Source: Monoplex corrugatus (taxonomy: Eukaryota; Mollusca; Gastropoda; Littorinimorpha; Ranellidae). Taken from it: a stretch of 64,000 nucleotides of DNA. Position 1 is the first letter of the stretch. The number at the start of each line of letters is the position of its first letter. The DNA is taken from the NCBI GenBank assembly GCA_030674185.1, contig CM060312.1, positions 73,156,737 through 73,220,736 of the forward strand, given 5' to 3'. Under the pieces are notes generated by a model. The model was given only the letters and a program-made list of their open reading frames with translations. It searched no databases and was not told where the DNA came from. Both the position numbers and the translations under genes were made by a program. Of the stretch, positions 10,783-24,304 are shown one piece after another.

Positions 10783-11544
10783 TCACTGAAACAGAATAAA
10801 TGTGAGCAGACTAGACAACAGTTCTGGCCACTGTGCTCTGAAGTAATAACTAGTCTGAGTCTTAACTGACAAAGTGTGATATACGGTAACTAGCTCAGAT
10901 CTGTCACTTGCAATTAACAGGTCAGAATCCCAGGAATCAACAAGTGATACTTGGTGCATTTGCAATAACATGGATGGTTGCACATATGTCAGCCATACCG
11001 CTTGCTTTGTGGCAGTTTGCTTACTCGCAGTAGACGGATGACACTTTTGTGTATGCAGCGTTGATTTCCTCCACATCATCTGCTCGCCAAATTTGATCAT
11101 CATTGCTAACTGGAAAACAATCAAAGTCCCAGTAGAAAACATCTTCAGCATGTGTGTTTTCAAAAATATCCTTCCGTGAAGGCCAGCAGAAACAGTCCGT
11201 GTGACCCCTGACCTGTTCAGGTACCGGACTGACGCCCAGCTGCCATTCTCCTTTAACTCCAACACCTGTCCAATATAGAATCTTTCTACAAAATAAACAG
11301 CCATCCACTGGCCCTGCTTGGTGAACTGAAATAGGGCTGCTTCAAGTTCAACAGTGTCTTCATTCATGTCAGCAGCAGATATATCTCCTTCAGGATGAGT
11401 TGCAGTAGCAGAACAGGCAGCCACAAGACAGTCTGCAGAAGGGATAGGTCTTTCTGTGAGGAGATGGTGTTGAAGAACTAGCCTGAGATCATCCAAAAAC
11501 CCTGTCAGTTTTAGACAGCCTTTTTTTATTTGCTGACAACCCAT
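10783..11544 (-). pseudogene. reading frame with transposon-like C-terminal fold, frameshifted
   Basis: A 253-codon minus-strand frame with MGCQQIKKGCLKLTGFLDDL near its start. Its protein-like part, QGQWMAVYFVERFYIGQVLE and LKENGSWASVRYLNRS, loses sense after NRS. The -1/+1 frame continues the same protein as HTDCFCWPSRKDIFENTHAE then DVFYWDFDCFPVSNDDQIWR and a stop near 11021. The W.AV.....YIG.V.E....A.V.Y...........WP...D pattern recalls a Tudor/chromo-like C-terminal domain often attached to transposon-derived proteins in animals. I do not recognise a specific family. One frameshift makes it a probable pseudogene within a RAD54L2 intron, antisense to the host gene. Confidence 0.4.
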
Positions 11545-13310
11545 GTAATCCTAGAGGCAGAATTGCAGTACTGTTTTGAATACTTCTTTCCTTCCAACTG
11601 AAGTCCTCTTAACTGCAGCAGGAGATGGTTAGTCATGCGTACTGCTGGCAACAATGGTGGTCTTCCCTTCCAGGCAGAAAGCTTCTCCTCAGTCGGTTGT
11701 AGGTTTCATCAGCTGAAAACAGTCATATTTCCTGTTGTTACTGTTCTCTAAGTCATGTTTCTATGTCAACCAGTTTGCAGACAAATTCAGTAATTGTCCA
11801 GTATTGTCACATCACTAAATTTTCAGCTTACAAGTTGAATCAATAAGAGAATATGTTCAGTTTGTTATTCATTTACTGGCAACAAATTTTGTGATTACAC
11901 ATTTATGTCACAGTGCACATTCATATAATTGTAAGAAATTCTGAACAAAATATGAGTATAGATCTAATTATATACGTAGACCTATAGTTTTGTTTTGTTG
12001 AAGCTTAACTGATTCATCTGATGAAATTGCGACCACATTGGAAGAACTGTGAAACCGAAAGTACTGCACAAGCTCAGGTCACGTGACCAAATAAAAACCC
12101 TTCAATCCTTGAAATGATTGCTTTTCTTGACTAAATATATGAATGAAATAAGTGAAAAGTCTCTTTCTCGTAATACTTTTATCATGAAGGTGAGTTAGCA
12201 CCAATAAATTTAAATAAGTCAAGTCATTTTTCGGACCAGCCCACAACGTTGAGTTTGTGTTGTTGGCACGATTCCACACCATCTTGTTTCAAACAGCGTC
12301 GGCTCATAAAAAATTCACAGAACAACAAAATATTCATAAAATCAAAAACAATAAAGAACTAACTTACCAACATGCGCGAACAGTTGACCTGACTGCGATA
12401 CTGAAGCAGTCGGTGTCACATTTCGGTCACTACTGGTGTCTAACAATGTTCGCGACGAGCGGTACACTTCGGTCTTTTTGATTGCTCGCCGCTTCGCGTG
12501 GAAATGATAATGAAACAACATTTTGGACAAGTATTGTAGAGGGAAGTCTGATCTACAAACTGATGTTTTATGAGCGTGGGCAATCAGGTCTTTACAGTAG
12601 AAATTCTATTTTGAACATTTTATTGCTTGAATTTTTACACATTGACAGCATGGATCGTGACGAAACGGGCATGAAATAAGGATCTGGATGTCTTCTTTCA
12701 TTTCATTGGGCGATCTTTTTAGATCTAGCCACTCACGCGATGCGACAGAGCAGTAAGTAAGGGTAGTGTAAACAGAAGGCAATCGGCGTTACGTCAAGAC
12801 AGCTGGCCGAACTCGCTAGGGTAGGGCGAATGAACATGTAATAAAACATAAAAATGAGTATTAGTCTAAACAAGTACATCATTCAAACAACGAAACACCA
12901 ATCTTTTTATTGCAGTAGATTTTATTACATTTTCTTTCACACATCGCAAAATATGACGAGTTGAAAAACACCAAAAAGTAGGTCAAATCTGCAGACTTTC
13001 CCCATGACGCACGCTGTTTGGAGTAGCTAGTTAAAGACTTGAAATGTGGAAAATATTCAGTGACCCAGTTTTGACCCTGGCCAGCTGTTTTTTGCCAGAG
13101 CTGTATGGCTTGCTGGTTGCATCTTTAGCTGGGTTTACCCCATGCTGCATCACATGTAGATATCTTGGGTTTTGTTTTTCTTTCAATTTTTTTGGTTTTG
13201 GTTTTCTTGTTTTGTTTTGTTTTGTTTTTTGCTGCCCCTCATTCTGCACTGGTTTTGTATAATAAACTCTCCACTCTGTTCATTTCCACTCTCCAACACA
13301 TCTCAAAACC
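11545..13310. other. intron, no recognisable content
   Basis: No supported gene or element. Only a few short frames and a (GTTTT)n-like tract near 13190-13230. Confidence 0.5.
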
Positions 13311-13750
13311 TATCAAAACCTAGACCACCATGAGAGCAGGGTATAAAAGCTGCACAGTCTGGAACAGTTTTTTTTCACAATGCTATAATGATAAAAATGG
13401 GGATGTTAGTAATGATGCGACACTGTAAAAGTTCATATTGGATTAAAACTTGTGACAGGGCTGTACTTTATGTTTTCTCTTATAACATGTCTTGAATTCA
13501 GTCAGGCCTGAGAAATGCAAACATCTTCATTATTGGTTCAGACATTTGAGCATCATCCATGTTGATGCATCTGTAAAAGGGATGGAACTTCATTGTTTAA
13601 CCCCAATCTTCCCTGTGAGCCTGTAGCATGCTCAGTCGGATAGGACTTGACCTTGGGTAGGACTTGGTCAGGACTGAAAATTCACAAAATATGTATTTCA
13701 TTTTTTGACTGATAGGATTTCAAACCCACAACCTCCCAGTCATTAGTTTG
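13310..13750 (-). repeat. SINE copy (family 1)
   Basis: Collinear with the copies at 120-470 and 6200-6600: gagagcagggtataaaagct, caatgctataatgat, gggctgtactttatg, ccccaatcttccctgtgagc, acctcccagtcattag. It ends about 55 bp before the acceptor of the exon at 13806. Confidence 0.7.
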
Positions 13751-13805
13751 TTTCCCTGTTGACCGGTATGTATTTTTTTAATATTTTTTTTATTGTGTCT
13801 GGCAG

Positions 13806-13907
13806 GACAAAGATTTCCCCTACATTGACTTCAGTCACTGTGATGAATACTATGATGACCCTGTCATGGTCAGCACCTTGAAAAAACAGGGACAGTGGAT
13901 CACTAAG
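13806..13907 (+). CDS. RAD54L2: RAD54L2 exon (DKDFPYIDFS...)
   Basis: The acceptor is tctggcag and the donor gtaagc, giving 34 codons in phase 0. It encodes DKDFPYIDFSHCDEYYDDPV then MVSTLKKQGQWITK. It is less conserved than its neighbours, but its position, phase and the terminal LITK-like WITK before EPF fit the ARIP4 layout. Confidence 0.82.
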
Positions 13908-14439
13908 GTAAGCAATCACACACTCATTGGCACTTTAAAAGAAAATTACTGATGAACAAACATGTGCTTGTTCCTTGCATCTGGAGCCGCATGTTTGGTG
14001 CATATAAGTAACACGTCATTTTGGTATGTAGTTATGTGATAACAGTCATTGGTCATTGAAAACATTGCTAATAAATGAACATCTGTTTGTTTTTTGCATA
14101 AATAGCATCGTACTTGGTGTATAAGTATATAATGACATCATCACTTGTCATTGATAAATGACTGTTCCATGCATTTATGGCCACATATCATTGTATGTGA
14201 AATAACACTATCACCAGCCATTGAAAACATTGCTGATAAAGAAATAAGAAAAACAGGATGTTTATTCCATGCATGTACCCATTCATTGTATGTTGGTGGG
14301 GGAGGGGGGAGGTCTTGATTGTTTACTGCATAGTAATAACTTTTTTAACATTTGTTTTTGTTTCAAGTATAACTGAAACTGAAAGAAGATTGTTTTTGCC
14401 CATTGTTTTTGCCTCTAGCACGATGGGAAAAATCTGGGG

Positions 14440-15620
14440 TATTTGACTATCTTGAAGATGTGACCGGATAAACTTCAAAATATAACTTGATAATCTTCAA
14501 GATGTAACTTAATAAAGGTCAAGGTATAACTTGTTAATCTTGAAGATGTAATTTGACCGGTTGATAAACTTAAAGATGTAACTTGATCATTTTCAGGATG
14601 TAACTTGATAATCTTCATGCTGTAACTTGATAAACTTGAAGATAACTTGATAAACTTCAAAATGACACTATATAAATTTCAAGATTTAGCTCACTAAACA
14701 TCAAGATGTAACTTGATAAATTTTAACATATTCGTGACGAGCCGCGACTATAGTTGTGAACGCCAAGCTTCACCTACTGCCTGGCCGCGCTAAAAGTCGT
14801 TTCGGTGATATATGGTACAGAACTGGATGGTGGCTAAAAACTATTTAAGTAATAGCTTTATAAATAGCACAGCTAAACTTAGCATCCTTTTTTCATTAAG
14901 TACACAGATTTTGGTGACAATTGGACTTCATTCAGGCCTTCTAGAGAGTTTTTTTTTACAACTACTGGTTCTTTATTGGTGGCAGACTCAGGCTGAGCGG
15001 AAGTTTAGGCAGAGACAGGGCTAGTCACAATAGTGTTAAGATGTAACTTCATAAACTTTGAGATGTAACTTGATCAACTTCAAGATGTAACTTGATCATC
15101 TCCAAGATGTAATGTTACAAACTTCAAGATGTGTGATAAACTTTATGATGTAACTTGGTAAACTTCAAGATGTAACTTGATAAATTTCAGTATGTAACTT
15201 GATAATCTTCAAGATGTAACTTGATAGTCTCCAAGATGTAACTTTACAAACTTCAAGACATGTGATAAACTTCAGGATGTAACTTGATCAACTCCAAGAT
15301 GTAACTTGATAATCTCCAAGATGTAATGTTACAAACTTCAAGATGTGTGATAAACTTTAACATGTAACTTGATAAGCTTCAAGATGTAACATGATAAATT
15401 TCAATATGTAACTTGATAATCTTCAAGATGTAACTTGATAGTCGCCTAGATGTAATTTTACAAACTTCAAGACATGTGATAAACTTCAGGATATAACTTG
15501 ATAAACTTCAAGATGTAACTTGACAAACTTCAACAACATGTAACTTGATAAACTTCAGGATGTAACTAAATTAATTGTAAAATTTAACTTGATAAACTTA
15601 TGTAACTTGATGTTGTTCTT
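14440..15620. repeat. 22-bp minisatellite, interrupted by a TTAA element
   Basis: Dozens of diverged copies of a unit near aagatgtaacttgataaact (20-24 bp) fill the intron from about 14440 to 15620. The array is split by an unrelated 309-bp insertion at 14727-15035. Confidence 0.92.
14727..15035. mobile_element. TTAA-flanked MITE inserted in a minisatellite
   Basis: TTAA at 14723-14726 and 15036-15039 flank 309 bp that do not resemble the surrounding 22-bp repeat. The inward-read ends CATATTCGTGACGAGCC and CACTATTGTGACTAGCC agree at most positions, allowing one shift. Because it sits in a tandem repeat, both boundaries are visible directly. Confidence 0.75.
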
Positions 15621-15839
15621 ATTGTAAGTTGTAGACAAATCCATAATCTATCAGAAAATAAAAGTCTGTGAAAATTTCATACAAATTTTTGATCATCAGA
15701 ATAAAATCTTAAAACTTTCAAGACAGATTTATGATCTTCAGAAAAAGAAATAATAAAAAATGCAAGACAACTTCAGAAAAAAATCCAAGAATTTTCAAGA
15801 CAGATTTGTGATTTCAGAGTATTTTCCCTATCCCATTTC

Positions 15840-16790
15840 TAATGTCACACTAAGGTCATAGAATCTTGGACAAGTTGTTTACGATGCTATGATGATGATG
15901 ATGATTGGGATGATGATTAATCATGATGCAGTGGAGCTCCATTTTGTATTGAGATTGCACGACAGTTTTGCACTATATGCATACTTTCATAATATCCCGG
16001 CATCAACCAGACCACCCCCGTGGGGATGCTGGGGCCTCTTTCAGTATAAATAGTATCCCCACCTTCTGGAAATTCTGTGCTGGACATTTCTTCTTTTCTG
16101 TCACTTTCTTTGTTTCTGCCTTGTTTCTTTGCTTTCTGTCATTTATTCCTATCATTCCTATCAGTTGCTGGTCCATTTACCTGTATTTGTTCGATAAAGT
16201 CTTGTGTACTTTTTCTTAGGATTGATAATTGAGTACATGTATTAAGTGAATTTTTTGGCCCTAGGGAGGTGAGATATGCGGAAGCAATTTTAGGTTATTT
16301 ATGCCCACTTTTATATATGTTTTGGTGTCCTTAGGTATGCTTAAGTTTGTATTGAGGTATGTTTTTTTAAATCCCCTGTGCAATAAATTGGACGGAGTGG
16401 TCAACACCGGGGGAATGTCCATAGATTACGTGCACAAATGCATTGATCTGTGTACTTAATTTTCTTTTCTTTTTTTTTTCTGTTGGAAGTTTTGTGTGTT
16501 TTGACACAGTTATAGCCCTGATATGGCTGTACGCAGTCAGCTGGGCTTTGAACAACAATAACAACAATCAACCAGACCCTGTGGTGTTGGTCAAGAAATT
16601 TGAACAGCATTCTCAGTGACATGTCCATGAAGTAGATGGGACTTGGCCTTGGTCTTCCCAATGAGCCCACAGGACACTCAAAACTGAGTAGGGACCGGTG
16701 AGAGTCAAAAAATCCCAGTGTGATTTAGACAGGACTGATTGGGTTCAGTTCCACAAGCTCCTGTTTGATTGTAATGCTAACCACTGCACC
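15840..16790 (-). repeat. SINE copy (family 1) split by a retroposon
   Basis: The left part (15840-16013) has catagaatcttggacaag, gatgctatgatga and the pyrimidine/gatgat motifs of family 1. The right part (16567-16790) has ggtcttcccaatgagccc and a tRNA-like head whose minus strand reads tggtgcagtggttagcatta (A-box-like). The 553 bp in between belong to a different element. Confidence 0.75.
16014..16566 (+). mobile_element. short retroposon, copy 2, with 12-bp target-site duplication
   Basis: Inserted in a family-1 SINE. The host sequence atcaaccagacc occurs just before the left end and again just after the right end. The body matches the element at 7493-8003. The 3' end has gccctgatatggctgtacgc followed by an AACAACAATAACAACA-like tail, as expected for a non-LTR retrotransposed sequence. 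No ORF is seen. Confidence 0.85.
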
Positions 16791-16902
16791 ATGGTGATTG
16801 ATGATTTTCAGAAATAACTCGCAGTCTTTTTAAGACATTCAGATTTGCTTAGAGCCATGGACAAAGGCTAATGCTTAGTATGTGTGATGGGCTGTTGTAC
16901 AG

Positions 16903-17069
16903 GAACCTTTCACCCATGAGTCACTGTTAATTGACCGTAAAGAGTTGCGGATGACCAAGAAGGAGAAGAAGCTGGCCCAGGATGGTTATGCCCGGGACAA
17001 ACGTATGAACGTGACCTACAGTCGCCCTTCCTATGCCGCTTACTATCCTGGTGCTGGCGGCGCTGTACA
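16903..17069 (+). CDS. RAD54L2: RAD54L2 exon (EPFTHESLL...RPSYAAYYPG)
   Basis: The acceptor is ttgtacag and the donor gtaagt. It encodes EPFTHESLLIDRKELRMTKK then EKKLAQDGYARDKRMNVTYS and RPSYAAYYPGAGGAV. The EPF.HESLL..RK...TK.EKK and Y.RPSYA.YYP pattern is diagnostic of ARIP4. Confidence 0.94.
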
Positions 17070-17454
17070 GTAAGTTTCTTACATATAATTACATGTTGCA
17101 CTGATATGAAATAGTAGATTTCAAAGAAATTGTTTCCACACACATTTATTGTCAGGACATTGAATTTTTACTGTATAGATAACAAATCTGACACTTGGTT
17201 GAAATTTCACACAAATGTGGAGAAATCCTTTACTGTCTGGTACTAGTGCTTGAACACTGTTCATGAGCACATGCACACATTATTTCATATTCGCATGTTA
17301 AAGATCCTGAAAGCCATGTCAGTGTTAGGTGGCTTACCAAAGACAGAATATGCAGACTTTGCAGCAAAATAACGCAGTTGAGGCAGATACAGCAAGCATG
17401 CATTTGATAAAAAAACACTGCTGGGAATGAAAAATAAAAGAGATAAAGAAAAGG

Positions 17455-17795
17455 AAAACAGTATGATTGCCTGTATATTTGGGTGAAAGCATAAAACAGT
17501 GTGACTGTCTATATAGTGGGACAAAAATATAAAACAGTATGATTGCCTACATAGTGGCACCAAAACATAAAATGGTATTACTGCCTTTATAGTACAACAA
17601 AAACATAAGCGGTATGGTTGTCCACATAGTGGGGTAAAGTCATGTAACAGTATGACTGTCAGTGGGGTAAAAACATAAAATGGTATGACTGCCTACATAA
17701 TGAGGTACAAACTTAACGAGTGTAACTGCCTACATAGAGGGGTAAAAAATATAGTAAGAGTATGACTACCTACACAGTGGTATAGAAACATAAGT
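17455..17795. repeat. roughly 43-bp minisatellite
   Basis: About eight diverged copies of a unit containing cagtatgactgcctacatag and tggggtaaaaacataaa. In a RAD54L2 intron, ending about 190 bp before the next acceptor. Confidence 0.85.
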
Positions 17796-17984
17796 AAAAA
17801 CAAGAAAATGACCACATACATGAAAAGCTGACGTGCATATATGTATACATGTATATATTTATATCGGTGCACATAGGAGTTCCAACAAAGCAGAAAGAGA
17901 AGGCTTTTGTATTTTTAGCTGCATAAGTTACATCCTGTGCATTCTTTTGGTGTTTTGTATTATTTTATTTGTTTTTTTCCCCAG

Positions 17985-18112
17985 AAGATACATCCGTCGC
18001 ACGCCTCAGCCCATATCAAGCATTCGGCCAATGATCTCCACCCCTGGACCTCGGCCTGGTGTGCATCTAATCAAACCTGGCGTGTCCGTGCAGCAGATTG
18101 CCACCACCACAG
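17985..18112 (+). CDS. RAD54L2: RAD54L2 exon (basic, Pro-rich linker)
   Basis: The acceptor is tttttccccag and the donor gtatgt. It encodes RYIRRTPQPISSIRPMISTP then GPRPGVHLIKPGVSVQQIAT and TT, parallel to the SVRPVQSTP and GVLVQKVTTTT stretch of vertebrate ARIP4. The phases on both sides match the flanking exons. Confidence 0.87.
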
Positions 18113-18139
18113 GTATGTATGTATAGCTTTAATACAACC

Positions 18140-18510
18140 CAAGTAGAGCAGTGGCCTAGTGGTTAATAGCACTTGCCTAGATGTGAGAAACCTTGGGTTC
18201 AAACCATAGACTGAAAAGGGATTTTTCTCTGTTCACATTACGCCTTGAGATAAGTTCCTTGTGGTAGTCTTTCAGATGAAATGATAAACACATTTAGCAC
18301 GTGTCGAATAACCCATGACAGGAAATGAGTTGTCTTTGGCAAAATTCGTTTGAATGATCCATGTTCATAGATAAATGTGTATGTAGATAGATATGTCAAA
18401 GGAGAATGGGCAAAATAGGAGTGGCACTGCACTGCGACACAGCGTTCTTCCTGTGGGAAAGCAGCCCAAACTTCATTGTTTAAATGTGTTGTGTCGAAAA
18501 AATAAAAAAA
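18140..18510 (+). repeat. tRNA-derived SINE (family 3)
   Basis: It begins with a tRNA-like head: an A-box-like gtggcctagtggttaata and a B-box-like ttgggttcaaacc. A body with gataagttccttgtgg and tctttcagatgaaatgataa follows, then an A-rich end near 18500. A partial relative is at 53975-54240 (tgtgtttgaactgaatc, ggtctttcagatgat). The cloverleaf is incomplete, so it is not a functional tRNA gene. Confidence 0.7.
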
Positions 18511-19548
18511 ATTCAAATCATCTAGAGAAACATGCTCACAACAAGCCAGCAGGCCAGAACAAACAAAGTGCTTCATGAGACTTCGCTTGAGCCAAACATG
18601 TCCTATGACTTTGCTGGATCCAATGAATTCTGCTGAAGCAAAAAGATCCAGCAGTCCACAGCTGGGATCAAAAAAGAAAAAAAACCACAACCAGCAAGTA
18701 AAATCCTTCAGAACCAAAACGGAAGGGGGGAGAAAAAGTGAGAGAGAATCAATATTCATTAGTATGTTAATGGTTGTTACAACTGATACAGGTTTTCCCA
18801 TAAACTGAGTTATGGTTGGAACAGAGGTGTTAGAGACCTCAACTTCTCATGGGGCTAACATTATGTGGGGCAGTGTCCGCCTCCTCTCCTTTACCTTCTT
18901 GTCCATGTACATGTAGAGCAATAGATACTCATTGACAGATGGGTTCATGGGGGTGGTATTGAATGCAAATCTGTCAGTTTATATAGGGGTGGACAACTGC
19001 AGCCTGTGCCGATTGATCGGTTGTCAGACAACTGTAGGCAAATGTAGTCGACCTGCATAAAGCAGTAGACATTAGCAATGTTCACGGTGAGCTCCTGAAT
19101 TACAACAGTTAAAAAAGGTCCCCTCTGTCCATCCTGTGCTCAGTTGTCATGAGCAGTATGGAGCAGTGATGAAGGGGTTAACCTGGGCGTTGGGGAGACA
19201 GTGTTCTGACAACTGTGTACTGTCCCTGTGTTTGTAGATGTTCTCACAAATAAGACACATCTAATTGTGTGTGGATATATGTTTTCACATATTACAAATG
19301 AAGCTGTAACTATGGTACTTAATGCTATGGTAGCGTGTATGAAATGGGTTAAACACATCTCTGTATGCAACTTGGGTGTGGATTAGAGCTGGCCTGTCTG
19401 TATTGAAAAGTTCCATGAGTCCCAGTAGAATTGTCAATCTGTTGCATTAACCCTTTCAGTCTTACAGCTTGCAGGAAGCTGATGGAGTGAGGAAATGGAA
19501 GGATCAGTTAATGTGCCAGGGTGACTATTATATGACATATCTTTGCAG

Positions 19549-19800
19549 ACATTGTACTGCCTGGCACAAATACATCGACAGACTCGGGGTCAGCAGAGTC
19601 CACCAATAAGATCGCCGCTGGTCAGAAGATTTTGGTGATCAAGACACCCAAGGGAGTGTACATCCGCACCAATGATGGCAAGATGTTTGCTGTGCGCTCC
19701 AAAAGTGCAGACGCTGACAAGTCTGATTCTGGTGATCCTACCGCCAGTGATGTTTTCATCGGGGAAACTACCACCACCACCACTACCTCCATCTCCTCAG
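19549..19800 (+). CDS. RAD54L2: RAD54L2 exon (DIVLPG...GVYIRTNDGKMFAVR)
   Basis: The acceptor is ctttgcag and the donor gtgtgt. It encodes DIVLPGTNTSTDSGSAEST, then INDEX-like residues KILVIKTPKGVYIRTNDGKM and FAVRSK, then a Ser/Thr-rich end with seven Thr in a row. The match to ARIP4 DIVIPGLNSSTD and KGTYIRTSDGRIFAVR is strong. A six-copy perfect 37-bp tandem repeat starts 12 bp after the donor. Confidence 0.93.
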
Positions 19801-19812
19801 GTGTGTTACCTT

Positions 19813-20034
19813 TGAAATAATATGTATGAATGACATTGTCTTGTCAGACTGAAATAATATGTATGAATGACATTGTCTTGTCAGACTGAAATAATATGTA
19901 TGAATGACATTGTCTTGTCAGACTGAAATAATATGTATGAATGACATTGTCTTGTCAGACTGAAATAATATGTATGAATGACATTGTCTTGTCAGACTGA
20001 AATAATATGTATGAATGACATTGTCTTGTCAGAC
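19813..20034. repeat. six perfect copies of a 37-bp unit
   Basis: A unit of 37 bp (tgaaataatatgtatgaatg plus acattgtcttgtcagac) is repeated six times without a mismatch, starting 12 bp after the donor at 19801. Confidence 0.98.
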
Positions 20035-20045
20035 TTTGTGGTTGT

Positions 20046-20606
20046 TCACATAGGCACCATTTCAGTCTTGTCATGAGAGCTTTGTCGAGGCAAATGGTTG
20101 GCCATTTGGCTAGTCCTGTCTTTAACACATTTCTGAGCATGTAGCACTGCTGAATTTGCTGCCCCTGGGCAAAGAAATTTGACTTGGCAGTCAAAGCTGT
20201 AGATTGCATTGCATAAAATCCTTATACATGCTTGTTTCTGAATACATGCGGAAACTTTGTGAAATTGTGTAAAAGAGGTAGCTTGGTTTGTTGTGTAATT
20301 GTCTATAGGAAAACAAAATGATACTTGAGTATTCAGTTTGACCATGCCAATATGTAGGCTCTTACTGGCATCGTGAATGTTTTGATTTTTGTTTCTCATG
20401 ATGTTCTCAAACAGTGAACAGTTATCACCATGACTGCTATTAGACACATCACTGTCACTACTTTCGAAAATATTTTCATTGGAATTGTTGCCAAAATCAC
20501 TGTCAGTCATCACTCTAATGTTCGTTGTCAGCAGCACTAAGTTTGTGCTTGAAGGTTTTGTCAGGCACATGTGGAGTGTCTTAAAAACAAAACTTTGCTT
20601 TGCCAC
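20046..20606 (-). other. uncharacterised 186-codon reading frame
   Basis: Minus-strand frame with an acidic, Ser/Asp/Asn-rich stretch (SDFGNNSNENIFESSDSDVS) and scattered Cys. I recognise no family. Acidic starts of this kind occur in piggyBac-type transposases, and a piggyBac-like element lies next to it, but that is only suggestive. It may be a relic of a mobile element. Confidence 0.2.
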
Positions 20607-20791
20607 AATTTCAAAGGAATAAAAAAAAAAGATGTTACTGTTAAGGAAGTTCAGAGAGTAGTTTTCCTCTGAAACTCATGCATGGTGAAGTCCTATCTTC
20701 TTTTGTTGTTCCTGGCTACAGCCAAAACCATAAGTGTTAGTAATGATTGACAATTTGTTGGTTGCTGTGCACAGTTGGAATGTTGTGTTAA

Positions 20792-22973
<2,182 letters not shown>

Positions 22974-23639
22974 TTAATGACAAGTGAATGTTTCTTTTCA
23001 ACTGCTTTATGAAGATTCATGTTTGTGATATGGTTTCTCCGTATTTCTTGTGACTTTCTGAAATTCCATTTATCTTTATTATTTATTTTTATTATATGTT
23101 TTTCACACAATTTCGTGACGATTTTGCCTAACGCATGTCCAAGTTTTGCTGTTGGCGTTTACATAATTCTGTTTGGGGCATGCCACAATGTCAGAGGTAG
23201 TTTTTGAGGCAGTCCTTGAACTACATCTTACAGTGTCTTTGGTTTCTGTGGCCATCTGAGAGAGATCTGAGAGTATTTGTTCGGGATTGAACTGCTTATA
23301 ATGTACATAAGCAGTTGAACTGCTTATAGCATACATATTAACATAAGATGTAATGACCTTTTTAAAATCACCAATACATGTGAAAAAAATCATAACTGAA
23401 GAACTAAGAAAACAAACAAACAAAAACAGAATTGGATGTATAGGTGTGTGTTCAGAGAGAGAGAGGTAGATGGGTCATTGTCCTGAAAGGGATCAACACA
23501 TGTGACAGAGGAAGGAAAAAAGTGCTTTTTTGAGTAAAAATGCTGCCCACAATGAAGAACAGCACCTTAATAGTGATAATGAGTGTTAGTTAGATAGATT
23601 TATGTGCGATGCATATGAGATGATAAGTTATCTGGTGAA

Positions 23640-24205
23640 GATTGTTTGATCATAGACCCGTTCAAATAAGTATGATGATGAGATTGACACTTGTATCTAT
23701 GACCTCTTTAGAATAACAGTAATGATGATGATGATATGACTACTTGTATCTATAGACCCTCTTTCAGAATAACAGTAATTGATGATGATATGACTACTTG
23801 TATCTATAGACTCGTTCAATACGTAATGATGATGTGATAGATATGTATCTATAGCCCTGTTTCAGATAACAGTTGATGAATGATGATGATGACTATTGTT
23901 CTATGACTCTTTCAGAATAACATAGAGATGCTAAGCCTTAGATAAAATGATGATGATAAGACTACTTGTATTATAGACCATGTTTCAGAATATAATGATA
24001 TGAATAATACTATTGTACTAAGATGTTTCAGAATACAGCTTGAAATGAATAATGCATACTTATAGTCCCTGAAATGTTCAGAAAACAATAATGATGCATG
24101 ATGATGATAATGATACATTGTATCTATATACACATTTCATGAAAACAGTAATGATGATGATGATAATGATACTTGTATCTATAGACCCTCGTTTCAGAAG
24201 ACAGT
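23640..24205. repeat. roughly 57-bp minisatellite with GATGAT core
   Basis: About ten degenerate copies of a unit containing gatgatgatgatatgactac, ttgtatctatagaccc and tttcagaataacagtaa. It ends about 100 bp before the acceptor of the large exon. Copies vary through many small indels. Confidence 0.88.
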
Positions 24206-24304
24206 AAATATCCTTGTGCTCATACATTTTTGTCTGGCTTGCATCAGTCAGATGTGTTGTACCATAGTGCATGGGAATATGACAAGCTGCTTGTACTTTT
24301 GCAG

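Noticed and set aside
13031..13262. Frames on both strands near 13.0-13.3 kb
   Set aside because: Phe/Lys-rich translations of a T-rich/GTTTT tract; no similarity or splice support.
16910..17143. Minus-strand frame of 77 codons over a conserved region
   Set aside because: Complement of a RAD54L2 exon (16903-17069).
18140..18215. tRNA gene
   Set aside because: A- and B-box-like sequences are present but no full cloverleaf with anticodon stem is seen, and a SINE body follows. The same applies to the heads of the other SINE copies.
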